64,000 bases of DNA, taken from Epiperipatus broadwayi (Eukaryota; Onychophora; Udeonychophora; Euonychophora; Peripatidae). The stretch's first letter is position 1; each line of letters starts with the position of its first letter. A program made the translations under genes and the position numbers. Below, piece by piece: positions 23,385-33,762 of the stretch. Location: the NCBI GenBank assembly GCA_028023455.1, contig JAQFVV010000002.1, forward strand, positions 31,443,725 through 31,507,724, written 5' to 3'. The notes below the pieces were generated by a model that made no database searches, was not told the origin of the DNA, and saw nothing but the letters and a program-made list of their open reading frames with translations.

Positions 23385-24797
23385 GGTAAAACTGCAGTTT
23401 ATAGGTCACAATAAAATTCGAATTTTGTTTCACATTTTTCTCACCAGAGTGTTTCTTGTCAAATATTTAAATAAAATAATAATTAAAATAATAACAATAT
23501 ATCCTACCAACATTCGTAATTACTGCTCATTGTAGTTTTCGCTTACAATAGCGATAAAATGAGCAAAGACTGCATCAGTTGTGTAGAGAGTCCTAAAAGC
23601 AAATTCCTGCAGATATGATTCGAATAAAGTACTATTGGTCCCACACTGATGTTTCAGCTTGTGTTTAGCTCTCATCCACATATTTTCCACATTTTGTGTG
23701 TGGATATCAGAGTTGTGAGGATCTACAAAGTTCTCCTGGTGTATGACGACAGAGGGCATATATATACCATTACGGATTGTGCTTAAGTTGTTGTATGCAC
23801 CCCATCCATCTGTAATGATGTGGGTCCCTGGTAAAATATATTCTTGTATTTTTGCTTCGAGAGTCACAGCTGATCGGTGTTGGACCTCTACCAAGAAACA
23901 CTTTCCTGAATTTCTCTCTATTCCACCAAAGACCCAATGACCTTCTCGAATTGCTCCTCTGTGATATTTTCGATGAAAATATTTCATTTCATCAACTTCT
24001 ATGATTTTAGGCACTCCATTATCATCAAATCCACCGACCTGCGTTGGATGTCTGTGAAAATACGTTGCGCACTCTTCACGGCAAAAATTTTCCCAGTCTA
24101 CTATAGTGTGCCAACTTACACTTAGCTCGTGAACAAGAAAACACTGTGGCAAATTATGTGCCCTTTAATATACTACAAGCATAATTGTCTTGGAAAGATA
24201 AATGGCTTCTAAAAAAAGAACCCTTTCTGATAGATACACGACAGCGACATAATCTGCATTGCCATCTGTGACCATTTCCACATTCTTGCTGTGTGATGAG
24301 AGAACACTGCACACCACAATGCTGGCATAGAGTACTATTTTTAAGCAGGCACCTTCTTGCTAACCACTTCATTGCTAACTCCAGAGTTCGAAGCTCATTC
24401 ACCAACAGAAATGATGTCCAATTTTCTACGCGAATATCTGCAGCATGTAACAGTTCATTTTCTGGTACTACAACTACATTACCATTTAAAGGATTCATTT
24501 TATGAATTATGATGGAAGTTAAAAAACACTGAAAAACACATGTTACAACTTTGCAAAACTTGTAAAATGTGCACCAAGACAATGTAACAATTCCACACTA
24601 ATTCGACAAGAAACAGTGGTGAGAAAAATTTGGACAATAATTACGAATGTTGGTAGGATATATTGTTATTTTTTTAATTATTATTTTAATTATTTTTAAT
24701 TATTTTCTTATTTAAATATTCGACAAGAAACACTCTGGTGAGAAAAATGTAAAACAAATTTCGAATTTTATTGTGACCTGTAAACTGCAGTTTTACC
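23385..24797 (-). mobile_element. Merlin (IS1595-type) DNA transposon, complete
   Basis: 1413 bp. The terminal inverted repeats are about 140-150 bp long, beginning GGTAAAACTGCAGTTTA and ending at ATCCTACCAACATTCGTAAT. They flank a minus-strand transposase. A perfect 8-bp duplication AAAAAATA lies at 23377-23384 and 24798-24805. Merlin elements are the eukaryotic relatives of bacterial IS1016/IS1595 and make 8-9 bp duplications, which fits. The two arms differ at few positions, so insertion is fairly recent. Confidence 0.95.
23520..24498 (-). pseudogene. Merlin transposase, one frameshift
   Basis: The N-terminal part runs from the probable start Met at 24498 (MNPLNGN) to 24154. It has a zinc ribbon, CQHCGVQC ... 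CRLCRCR, followed by SIRKGSFF, as in ISXO2-like transposases. The C-terminal part (about 24160-23520, another frame) has the DDE fold: IEVDEMKYF (Asp 54 of the 210-aa piece), IITDGWGAY (Asp 115) and QNVENMWMRAKHKLK (Glu 156). The join lies between about 24170 and 24152 (TTAAAGGGCACATAATTTG); a single indel there would restore one frame. The C-terminal piece has no ATG at its start, so it is not a separate gene. Catalytic residues are intact; without correction the protein is split before the catalytic domain. Confidence 0.9.
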
Positions 24798-24805
24798 AAA
24801 AAATA

Positions 24806-25105
24806 GACCTTTTTCATATACTGTTTCAGAAATTATGTTCTAACGTAAAATATAAAACTGATTTGTTTTATGGAATTTTTTTTCTATTGATATTTTGAGA
24901 AATAAATATTGAATATAGAATTTCGGATGTTTTTCTTTTTATATTTAGTTCGCAACTAAGAATAAACAATAAATAAGCTGTTCTGTCCCTTTAATAGTGC
25001 AATTTTAAAAAATAAAAGAACTACTTGTATACAATATTTATTTGGAAATATGATTTTTTTTCTACAGTACAAAACTTTTTTACACCTGCACTTCCATATG
25101 TAATA
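24806..25105. other. No recognised feature
   Basis: AT-rich flank of the Merlin insertion. Confidence 0.4.
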
Positions 25106-25107
25106 TA

Positions 25108-25460
25108 TAGAGGTTTGAACTCAGACCCTCACACGACCCTCAACCATCTATCCCATCCTACACTGGGGATACACCTGATCACACACATGTCAAAAAGATA
25201 AACAATCACCAATATAACCATTTTGTGCCAAACCAGCACTCGTCAGTTGGTCCAGACTATCACCTCCACACATATACACAATCAAAGCTCAGCCTATAGC
25301 CAATCTTCACATTTTAATGGACAGGCTTCAAACCATTCCACCCCACAACTCTTCAGCCATCCATTTCATTGAAAATCTGATGATGGAATGCTCAAAGGCC
25401 ACCTTAGTGCCAGCCTTATTTTGCTGGATTGAATTATAAGTATGGAACCATACTCAGGTA
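25108..25460 (-). repeat. Hammerhead-bearing family H, copy a
   Basis: A minus-strand copy. On + it opens with GGTTTGAACTCAGACC, then GATCACACACATGTCAAAAA, the reversed hammerhead-like core, CTTCACATTTTAATGGACAG and CCACAACTCTTCAGCC. It continues past the shorter copies into GATGATGGAATGCTCAAAGG. With copy b (26.1 kb, +) it forms a widely spaced inverted pair enclosing a tRNA SINE. Confidence 0.8.
25207..25253 (-). ncRNA. Hammerhead-like core, copy a
   Basis: Minus strand: CCAA, CTGACGA (25246-25240), hairpin GTGCT/GGCAC, AAAA in place of GAAA, an 8-nt AT-rich stretch, then TTGG. The CCAA/TTGG pair and all of CUGANGA are present; G12 is lost. Confidence 0.6.
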
Positions 25461-25834
25461 TAAAACTGGTGCTATATGCTTTCCTCAAATTTTTGTTGAA
25501 AATAAACTTTTAGCATACAAACAGACTTTCTTCAAAAAATTGCCTGTCATGGAGAATTATGAATAAATAGACATTCTTATAGCTCATCTCAAAATTCAAC
25601 TTCATAATTTGTAAAAGAATATGTCATGAATGCGACATGTTTGATTAAGCATATTACAACAAATGGCTTATGTAAACTTGCATGAATATTAGAACTATCC
25701 TTTTTGTACCGATTTTTTAAAATTAACTTTTAGAAGAAAAAAACAGTATTTTTTTATTCCTGTAGATGTGTAGAATATTGCTTTTTTTCTTTCGTTTGTA
25801 TTTATAATCCAAATTTGAATACATTTGTTCATCT

Positions 25835-25940
25835 GTGGCAAGCGTTGGTGGTCGAGTGGTCAGCACAGCTGCCTTACAAGCAGTTGTCCAGGGTTTGCGG
25901 GTTCGTTTCCTGGCCGATGCTATGACACATGGAAAAAAAA
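25835..25940 (+). mobile_element. tRNA-derived micro-SINE, copy 2
   Basis: Same body as the copy at 15.9 kb: GGTGGTCGAGTGGTCAGC (A-box region), CTGCCTTACAAGCAG (4-bp stem with loop CTTACAA, TAC anticodon), GGGTTCGTTTCC (B-box, one change from consensus), then GATGCTATGACACATG and A8. The acceptor ends GCAAGCG and CCGATGC no longer pair well, so it is not a working tRNA gene. I saw no clear duplication around it. Confidence 0.8.
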
Positions 25941-26129
25941 GATTATAAAGAAGAAACAACTTCGTTAGACAGATAAACAAACGTATACAAATTTGAGTTG
26001 GATAAAATAGTGAGTAAATAAATATTCATTAAATTTTTGGATTAATTCAATTTCATATAAGATAGTTATACATATGTATAAATGGTATTTACAGTCTTAT
26101 GTTATCACGTGGCTGAAATAGCCTTTTTT

Positions 26130-26425
26130 GACCATTCGGTCATCAAATTTTCAATGAAATGAATGGCTGAAGAGTTGTGGAGTGAAGTAGTTTGAAGCCT
26201 GTCCGTTAAAGTATAAAGATTTGCTATCTTAATATTAGCTGAGCTTTGGTTATGTATATGTGTGGAGATGATAATCTGAACCAACTGACAAGTGCTGTTT
26301 TAGCACGAAATACTTATATTGGTGATTATTTATCTTTTTGACACATGTGTAATCAAGTATATGAAATAGCATGGATGATTAAGGGTCATGTGAAAGTCTG
26401 AGTTCAAACCCCCTATATATTACAT
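26130..26425 (+). repeat. Hammerhead-bearing family H, copy b
   Basis: Order on +: TTTTCAATGAAATGAATGGC, GAAGCCTGTCCGTTAAAG, TTGCTATCTTAATATTAGC, the hammerhead-like core (26281-26323), TGATTATTTATCTTTTTGAC, and a T-arm-like AGTCTGAGTTCAAACCCC before a TATATATTACATATA end. Confidence 0.85.
26281..26323 (+). ncRNA. Hammerhead-like core, copy b
   Basis: CCAA (26281-26284), CTGACAA (one core change, G8 to A), hairpin GTGCT/AGCAC, GAAA intact (26307-26310), TACTTATA, TTGG. The CpG before GAAA survives here. Confidence 0.6.
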
Positions 26426-26429
26426 ATAT

Positions 26430-26744
26430 AGGTACAGATATGAAAAAAAGAAACAAAATCATATTTTAAAACTGTTATTATATTTCAATATTTTTTAAAA
26501 AAATGAATTTTTGATATATTTCTTTTGTAGTTGTCTTATAGAATTGTTAATTAATAAATATTCACACAACTTGTGGATAGGTTAAACTTCTTTATAATGT
26601 TATTATATAATATTCTAGGTTATATGGGTTTTCTTTTTTTTAATCTAAACTAACACAACGGTATCACGACTTTAAAACTGCCACTATATTTTTTTTTTGT
26701 TTTGAAAATAAACTTTTATTATAAAATTGTAATTTTTTAGTTTT
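26430..26744. other. No recognised feature
   Basis: AT-rich with T runs. Confidence 0.4.
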
Positions 26745-26900
26745 TATGCTCTGTGTGGTTTGGTCCAGCTGTAGAGGTTCAGACTTTGGAACTTAAAAGT
26801 CCTCAGATCAGTTTTAGTTCTGACACTTTGAGGGCTCAAATTTTTATGAATTCTCAAGCAATAAAATCATTTGGCTATTTATTTAATTATTTTATATCTA
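26745..26900 (+). repeat. SINE-like repeat with tRNA-like head
   Basis: The head resembles a tRNA (GGTTTGGTCCAGCTGTAGAG, then TTTTAGTTCTGACAC). The tail ATGAATTCTCAAGCAATAAA resembles tails at about 33205-33240 and 29405-29440 (TGANTAATAAACCATT words). Tentative family of three decayed copies. The 69-aa frame here is not believed. Confidence 0.4.
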
Positions 26901-26904
26901 TTTT

Positions 26905-27212
26905 TAAATGCCACTTAATGCAAACCAGAGTAATCAATGGATACAGGAAGGTTTGTGCATAAAATCCCCATCTAGTGCCTACTCATCCAATATCCCCAGA
27001 CTAGTTTCTAGCTTGTGGCTTTCATCAGTGAGGAGCCTTGGATCTGAGAGCACTGCACCTAGATCTTAGGATCTAATGCACAAAAACTTCCTGCATCCAT
27101 TGATTACTCTGGCTTGCACTGAGTGGTGCTACTGTATGGAGAGTTTATCTCTGTGAAAACAGCTAGCGTAAGCATAAAGAATTATGATCATGTGATGTTT
27201 AGTGATATAGTC
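26905..27212. repeat. MITE family B, best-preserved copy
   Basis: It shows the design most completely. Left arm: CCAGAGTAATCAATGGATAC and GGTTTGTGCATAAAATCCCC. Interior: ATCCAATATCCCCAGACTAG, CTTTCATCAGTGAGGAGCC, TCTGAGAGCACTGCACC. Right arm: TCCTGCATCCATTGATTAC and GGTGCTACTGTATGGAGAG. The outer end has GATCATGTGATG. The left outer end is missing. I count about nine copies and fragments in this window. Confidence 0.85.
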
Positions 27213-27299
27213 TTCTGGATTTCTTTATACAACAACAAACAAAACTATAAATATTATATAAAGAAACTTTCCATCTGAGTGCATTTTTTAATCATTTTT

Positions 27300-27690
27300 T
27301 CCTCAATATTTTATTTGTTCCCAAAATACTTACCTCCTTAAAAATTCTTTAATATTTGTGCCTCCAAAATTTCATCCTTCTCTATTTCAAAGGATAATCT
27401 CGGTCTGTTCTTCTTTATAATTGCTAATATTTCTTTCTTGCAACACTCTCTAAATACCCACAGTAATTTGAAAATGTTGTCAGACTTTTGGACTTGTCAA
27501 AACCATAACACAACTTCTTTAAAACTTTCTTAGTGATCAGGACAGCAAAATGTGGAACTTTTACTATCAATCTTTTAACTTTTCAATGGTTTTGCAACCA
27601 TAACTTTTTCTGGTGAAGCCTTTCCTTCAATTCTTTGTGCATCTGTAATTTTAAAAATCTGGTATTGTTACAAATCTAAAATATTTATGA
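27300..27690 (-). pseudogene. Decayed coding-like segment, unrecognised
   Basis: The minus strand has one frame open for nearly 40 codons (about 27460-27340) containing ECCKKEILAIIKKNRPRLSF and EIEKDEILEAQ, charged and plausible as protein. Upstream frames are broken. It abuts an RTE fragment and might be part of a LINE or of an older host gene; I cannot name it. Confidence 0.3.
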
Positions 27691-27692
27691 TT

Positions 27693-28058
27693 GATCATCT
27701 TCATCACTTTCAATCATTATTGATCAACTGCAGAATGAAAGTCTCTCCAAGTTCAATCTTTTCCAATCTCTAGCCATTCTTCTCCACATTATTCCAATAT
27801 ACTTTTTATATCATCCATCCATTTTACATGTGGTCTCTTTCTTGGTCTTTTACAATCTCTTGGAATAAAGTTTAAGATTTCAACTGTTTATCTATCATTA
27901 TTTCTTTTAGCAATATGTCCAGCCCAACTCCATTTCAGTCTCTTAATTCTTTCAATGATGTCAGCAACACTACTTTGTTCTCTCACTCACATATTTCATT
28001 TTTGACATCTTCTTGTTATTTCTAACATATATCTCTCCATTCTTATTAACTTTGTTTC
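27693..28058 (-). pseudogene. RTE LINE 3' fragment, copy 4
   Basis: Colinear with copy 1: the TCAATCATTATTGATC tail, GAATGAAAGTCTCTCC, ACATGTGGTCTCTTTCTTGG, and AGCAATATGTCCAGCCCAAC. 5'-truncated near TCTCTCCATTC. Confidence 0.9.
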
Positions 28059-28498
28059 TTATCCTTTTTATATCATTTTTATTACTTTGTTTGATATTAT
28101 TAATTTGATAGCTATACTTTGAACTATTCCTTAATCCATTTAAATTTCTTCACCTACGATGTTTTTTTATTATTTTTGTTTCACACGTTTCATGTTTAGC
28201 TTTTAATACTTTTTTATCGGATATTGGATTTAAACCCTAGTAAGAATTTTTCTGTAACTCATTTTTATAGGCCTCCTATTTCTCAAATAATTTCTAATTA
28301 CTTCGTTCATTTCAAATAATCTTGCATTGAAATAATGAATGGTTTCTTCTTCGTTCTATTCTTACTTTTATAATTCTTCAATCTCACTTATTCATGAAAT
28401 TCCTTCTTTATGAAATTCATTACAGATCTATGTTATCAAAATTTCTGCATTTTTAACAAATCTTTTATGATCTCCCACCCATCCAATTTTGTTCCAAC
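28059..28498. other. No recognised feature
   Basis: T-rich sequence; possible decayed minus-strand coding, but no family identified. Confidence 0.3.
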
Positions 28499-28499
28499 A

Positions 28500-28830
28500 C
28501 CACTAAGCCTTATACATCAACTAGTGAATGGCTGAAGAATTGGAGAGTGAAGAAGATTGAAGCCTGTCCATTAAAGTTTGAAGATTTTCTATTTTAATAT
28601 AGATCAAGCACTGCTTATATATATATATATGGGGGGGGGGAGATAATGATCCAGGCCAACTGATGAGTGCTAGTTCAGTACAAAATATGTATATTGGAAG
28701 TCAATTATCTTTTTCACATGTATGTGGTCATGTGTATCAGTTGTACAAGATGGAGTGAATTGTTGTCGTGAGCTTGAAAGTCTGAGTTCAAGTCCCTTAT
28801 AATTACATATAAGTTTAGGATAGATAATGT
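28500..28830 (+). repeat. Hammerhead-bearing family H, copy c
   Basis: GAATGGCTGAAGAATTGGAG, GAAGCCTGTCCATTAAAG, a TATATATATA plus G10 run (28618-28640), the core at 28655-28697, then TCAATTATCTTTTTCACATG and AAAGTCTGAGTTCAAGTCCC. The G10 run may be an expansion of the GTGTGGAG word in other copies. Confidence 0.8.
28655..28697 (+). ncRNA. Hammerhead-like core, copy c
   Basis: GGCCAA, CTGATGA (28660-28666), hairpin GTGCT/AGTAC (one G-U pair), AAAA in place of GAAA, TATGTATA, TTGG. Confidence 0.6.
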
Positions 28831-28964
28831 ACATGTATTTAAATATTACATATTCAAACTTTATTCTGCCCATTGCTTTTCTGTAGTTTAAATGGACATA
28901 TTAAGATCCTATATGTGAGGGGTGAGAGTGACTTAAAGTTAATGTGGGTATGGCAATAGTATTA

Positions 28965-29268
28965 GCATTAACAAGGGCTTTGAATGTTTCATCCTCAGAT
29001 TTTCGGTGATATGGATGGTTGAAGTGTTGGAGAGGGGAGAAGATTGAAGCTTGTACTGAGCACTGATTATATACATGTATGGAAAATGATGATCTAGACC
29101 AATTGACGATTGCTGATTCAGCACAATATATATACACTGTGTATTGGAAATCATTTATCTTTTTACACACATGTGGTCAAGTGTATTAGTTGTATAAGAT
29201 GGAGTGGATGACTGAAGGGAGATTGAAAGTCTGGGTTCAAATCCCCTCTAATTGCATCTAGCTTAAGT
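28965..29268 (+). repeat. Hammerhead-bearing family H, copy d
   Basis: A second + copy close behind copy c, starting near AAGGGCTTTGAATG and CCTCAGATTTTCGGTG. The core (29098-29147) is decayed: TTGACGA, hairpin TGCTG/CAGCA, no GAAA. The end has GAAAGTCTGGGTTCAAATCC, the best tRNA B-box-like word in the family. The 71- and 89-aa minus frames are chance. Confidence 0.8.
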
Positions 29269-29947
29269 ATATATATTAGTATTTAAATATTTTAGTGATA
29301 AGGTACTTTCTGTATTAATAACTGCTATTCATATATATGTGCGGATGACTGAGTTCAGAGTTTAAGATCCTTGGATTGAAATTCAATTTGTCACAGATGT
29401 AATATCACGTGATCTTCTGAGTAATAAACCATTCTATTATTTATTATTATTGTTGTATTTGTGTTTATTAAAAAGTGTAAATTATCTACTATCCTAAAAG
29501 AGAATTAATATGAACAAAAGACAGAGATTAAGACCAGGATAGAGGCAGGGTAAAGACAGATGTGGAAATAGGAATTAAAGCAAGTGTAAAGTTCAAAAGT
29601 TTTGATTGAAGGTCTAGCTCGTAAAACTCCTATTACCAATCCAGTTCAGACAATTGTTTTTTATTGTAAATCGATTAGTAAGTAATCGAATAGTCTCATT
29701 GATCAGGAATTCATAAGAAGATTGAAGGCTCGAAGTTCCAGAACTGGGATTAATCCAAGGATTTTACAGTCGTGAATCTGTTGCTGCACACGAGATATTT
29801 ATTACTTTTAGTTAATAAAATAATAAAAATAATAATTAAAAAAAATTTTGATATAACTTTGAAATTAACAGACAAAAATATTTTAATTAAAATTTATATA
29901 TACTGAATTAGTTATTAATTTTGATTTCTTTTTCTTTTTTTTTTTAG
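29269..29947. other. Intron end and unassigned DNA before channel exon
   Basis: It contains a SINE-tail-like stretch (29335-29445). The last part is a polypyrimidine tract (29928-29945, TTTCTTTTTC then T11) and AG at 29946-29947, a strong splice acceptor for the next exon. Confidence 0.6.
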
Positions 29948-30840
29948 GTTTCGGAATGACAACCCCTCAGACTCTGGCTGGGAAGATTATGGTTATATTC
30001 TATGGTTTCTTAGGATGTGCTGGTGGGATTTTATTCTTTAATCTTTTCCTAGAAAGGATTATCACATTCCTTGCATACATTCTTCGAGCTTGTCACGAGT
30101 GGGAGCAGAGAAGGAAATCTGGTCTGAAGGGTCGTATGGAAAGACGAGGATCCCAGCTTTCTGACGATGATAGTTTAGATCCATGGAAACCCTCTGTATA
30201 TTGGGTTATGTTGTGCCTATTTGTAGGAGCAGTGATTATTGCTTGTTGTGCATCTGCTCTCTACTCTCCGGTCGAAAATTGGACATACTTTGAATCAGTT
30301 TATTTTTGCTTTGTAACCTTTGCGACAATCGGGTTTGGGGATTATGTTACTAGTCAACAGCAACGATACGAACAGGTGCACTTATATCGATTAGCTAATT
30401 TTCTGTTTATAGTTGCTGGTTGTTGCTGTATATATAGTTTGTTTAATGTTATTTCCATTGTGATAAAACAATTTCTCAATTGGATAATTAAAAAGATGGA
30501 TTGCAAATGTCACGAAAAGCCCAAGCAAAGACAAAGAAGAAATGCCATAACTCCAGGTCATCTTGGCAGGCATGGACCAAAAGGAATAGATTTAACAGAT
30601 GTTGATTCAAATTATGACAGTGACACAGACGGGAGACGCAATTCAGGAGAAATGATTTCTATGAGGGATTTCTTTCAAGCCAATAAAGTTTCCTTAGCCG
30701 TTATGCAAAAACAATTATATGAAACAGCCCAAAGAGGAAATTTCCTAGCCCAGCATTTGCAAAGAAATGGAACAGGGTTTGCATCTGGGGGCGTGGGTCC
30801 ATTAGCAATTTTAAATAAAAAATTAGGAGAAGAATCGTAG
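29948..30840 (+). CDS. Two-pore-domain K+ channel, THIK-type, last exon
   Basis: The exon starts after TTTTTTAG as GT-TTC-GGA-ATG. With a G from the previous exon it gives GFGMTTP, the end of pore loop 1, so the intron is phase 1 within the GFG filter, as is common in K2P genes. Counting from Met 29956: TM2 about 10-40 (FFNLFLERI), cytosolic loop, TM3 about 81-103 after WKPSVYW, second pore helix with FATIGFGDY (TIGFGD 124-129), TM4 about 145-170 (FNVISIVIKQ). The basic, Ser-rich C-terminal tail carries DSDTDGRRNSGEMISMRDFF (221-240) and a VGPLAILNKK end. These features match vertebrate KCNK12/13 (THIK), dimeric leak channels of the plasma membrane. RRNS (227-230) is a possible kinase site. 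The frame is intact, ending at TAG. The internal Met 29956 is not the start; exon 1 (TM1, cap, pore 1) is not seen upstream. Confidence 0.95.
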
Positions 30841-31702
30841 TTTTACTTTGGATACAGTCCCCTAGAATTTAAAAATTAAAAAAAGATATAAAGTGCCAAT
30901 TAGCTGTGCTATATGAAAAATTTAAAAATGTGTTTAAAATTATTCTACCATGACTATTATTGGTAGTATCAAAAACTTCTATCGATCCTTATGATAGCCA
31001 ATTCAATAGTGCATGTATAAAAACACACACATCTAATAATCTCAAGTCAATAATACAATATAACGCTGCGAGGGAACGTAAACTACATATAGAGAGCTTT
31101 AAAACAGTTATAAGATGTTGAAATGTAAATCTGGCTTCTTTAATTAATATAAAGACACATCACCTTGGTTACAAGTTGAGAAATAATGCCACTAATGACG
31201 TCAAAAGAAAAAAAACAGTTTCCATAGTTACTAGTAGCTTCAGACTCGGAAAATAAGATAGCGAAAGTATGTAGAATGGAGAGGTGATATAGAGAAAAAC
31301 GAATTTATATATTTAAAAAAAATGACCTCAGTAGGAAAAATATTTGGTTGTGTAAATGCATTTCCAAATTATTTTCTCGTAATTCAGAAATTTTATTTCA
31401 ATTAAACTAATTTTTTATATCATTTATAAATTCTAAAAATTGAGTTGCTTGTCTGATATCAATAGAAAATATTTTATATATATCATATCGGTATGATTAA
31501 TAGTTATTGTTTTAAAAAATCTCACTACTGTTTAACATGTATATTATATTTAAACCATCGTTTTTTCTAAATCTGTTACTTGTTTACAGTTTTATTTCAA
31601 TGATATCTTTTTTCCTTTTTTTAAATACTGAAATAATACTCAGAAATATTCACAAGATTTAATTTATATAGATAGATAAGTTAAGAAAAGATTGTAAATA
31701 AA
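30841..31702 (+). other. Probable 3' UTR of the K2P channel
   Basis: Unique AT-rich DNA after the stop codon, free of the repeat families found elsewhere. An AATAAA at 31697-31702 and others near 31753 are possible polyadenylation signals. Inferred; the end is not shown by the sequence. Confidence 0.35.
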
Positions 31703-32184
31703 AGTATTAACATCAAATCAAATCATGATATTTATACTTGATGTAATAATAATAAAAGAAATGTCATAGAAAAAAAGAATCACGTTAAAAATTATAGCCT
31801 TATAACCATAACGTTAAACATATATAGAGAGAGCTAGTCATCGGTGAAATACGATTGATGAAACTTTGAATCAAAAACATTGATCATTAAGTCTATAATA
31901 TAACGTAAATAGTGTTGTATTATCGAATATGTATGCAAACTCATAGAACTGTTTTTCAAAATATTCAACAGTCAATATGCTGTCACAATTTCAGTAGTAG
32001 AATAATAGGTTCAATTCCGTTTGAGTGTCATATGAGCTCATAGGTAACTAACCATTGTAGTATTGTTACAATCAAGACACTGATATAATTTCATATGTAA
32101 TGTAATTAATTTATCCAAAATGATGAGTATTGAACAAACTACAATAAATTATATCAGAACAAGATAATTGGTAGTATATGTTTA
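31703..32184. other. No recognised feature
   Basis: AT-rich; nothing supported. Confidence 0.4.
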
Positions 32185-32360
32185 TGCACAGAGGATGCCT
32201 CGAGAAAGATTACCAAAATAAATATTAAAATGGATATCACCAGGAAAGAGATATTCAGGTGTTCAAAAATTAGTTGGAGATAAGTAATAGATAAAGAAAT
32301 TAGAGACAGAAATTTTCAGGAAGATTTAGGATGGGTAGAGGGTTATGATGACTGAGAATC
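32185..32360 (+). pseudogene. Decayed LINE C-terminal fragment (tentative)
   Basis: The + strand reads MPRERLPK, then ILKWISPGKRYSG and, in other frames, EIRDRNFQEDLGWVEG. The RLPK..LKW.P.GKR block resembles the C-terminal end of several LINE ORFs. Short and broken. Confidence 0.35.
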
Positions 32361-32399
32361 AGAAGATGATATAGACTTTGTCTTTCTTATTGCATTGCC

Positions 32400-32642
32400 A
32401 AATCCATATAATATTAATATCATCTATGTTCTTTATTACTTTTTACAATGCATTTTTACAACCCACTATTGACAGTTTCGATTGCTTCATAAATCTTCTT
32501 CAGAACTTCTACTTATTGAAATACATATAGAAATTCTGAAGAAGATTGCTGGGCAATTGAAACTGTCAATAGTGGGTTGTAAAAAAAGCATTGTAAAAAG
32601 TAATAAAGAACATAGATGATACTAATAGTATAAGATGACATA
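32400..32642. repeat. Fold-back element, family C, with hammerhead-like core
   Basis: Arms of about 110 bp (32408-32517 and 32527-32636) share ACTTTTTACAATGC and AACCCACTATTGACAG. Minus strand of the left arm: CTGAAGA, one extra A, GATT/AATC hairpin, GAAA. Plus strand of the right arm: CTGAAGA, extra A, GATTG/CAATT, GAAA (ending near 32566). Another copy is at 53750-53985. Confidence 0.8.
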
Positions 32643-33045
32643 GAATGTGTATAGGAAAAAAGAAAGTATCCAATAAGGAGCCACTAAGCTACAGTATTTT
32701 ATTCATTTACAGCTGTTAATATTTTATTAGAAATATACAAAAAAGTAAATACAATGTATTAAAACCAAAGAACGTGTTATCAGGTAGAACAGAAGTTCAG
32801 TTTAGTTTACTTTTTTGATAACCATCAATATATAATGAGATCTTGATTACAAAATAGAGTTGTGAAAGTATTATTTCTGCCAAGTTGCTATATCAAAATA
32901 CCAAAATACTTTTATCTTCATAATAACTTTTTTAAAATCTAATGAATTCAACATAAATTTTTTAACTTATACTAAACAACAATCAATATGAGAGTACTAA
33001 ATTTTACTAAATGGTGTGTGGCTAAATATCTTTGAATTGGTTTAA
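32643..33045. other. No recognised feature
   Basis: AT-rich. Confidence 0.4.
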
Positions 33046-33049
33046 TGTT

Positions 33050-33248
33050 GACCCAGGTGACAATAGGCTGAATGAGGTTTTAATATTAAGTCAATTGATT
33101 TAGTATTAAGTGCTGTAGTACTTGGCTGCAGTGATAGATAACAAATTTTGACACCAAGGACCATAGATCATGTCCCAGTTTTGTCTCTTCTCATTTTTAA
33201 CACTTATGAATTCCTAATCAATAAACCATTAGATTATTTACTTAATGT
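33050..33248 (+). repeat. SINE-like repeat, tail shared with 26.8 kb
   Basis: CTTGGCTGCAGTGATAGATA, ACCATAGATCATGTCCC and TTATGAATTCCTAATCAATA align loosely with 26760-26885. No duplication recognised. Confidence 0.4.
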
Positions 33249-33409
33249 CATTAATATAAAAAGTCAATTACTATATTTATATAGGTAATTGGTAGTTCTC
33301 AAAGTAATTAATGTGTTTATAGTGGAAGAATTAATTAGTTTTTTTTTTTTGATATGGTGATATGAATATTTCAGACATTGGATTTGGAAGGATTTTACAT
33401 TTAAGTTTG

Positions 33410-33762
33410 TTTATATGTATATATAAATTAATTGAAACAACACCAATCAACAATCTCAATTTGTTGTCAAGGCAATCTCCTTTTAACAATAAAAATGAAA
33501 ACCATATTCATTTGTGGATTAATATGTTTATATGGGCAATAAAGATTCCAATTTGCAGAGAGTGAAACTATTGATACAATGAAGTGTAAATAAATTTCAT
33601 TAAACAGGTAAATATAATATGTTTCAAAAGCAGACTAACAAATAATCAATTATAACTTTCAAACTGCACTTCAACAATGTCTTATTTAAATAATAAAGGA
33701 GATTGCCTTGACAACAAATTGAAATTGTTTATTGTTATTTATATTGGTATTATTTAAAGGTT
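33410..33762. repeat. Fold-back element with 50-60 bp arms
   Basis: AATTTGTTGTCAAGGCAATC (about 33458-33477) is inverted at about 33702-33721 (GATTGCCTTGACAACAAATT), with homology extending to about 60 bp. The 67-aa frame inside has no known match. Confidence 0.8.

Noticed and set aside
23743-24125. Plus-strand frames inside the Merlin element
   Set aside because: Shadows of the minus-strand transposase.
25835-25940. Functional tRNA-Val gene
   Set aside because: Acceptor strands do not pair well, the B-box is altered, and the same 3' leader and A-tail recur in another copy with target duplications.
29956-30840. Met 29956 as the start of an intronless channel
   Set aside because: The Met is inside the first selectivity filter (GFGMTTP) and a strong acceptor lies directly upstream, so the exon begins at 29948 and needs an upstream exon.
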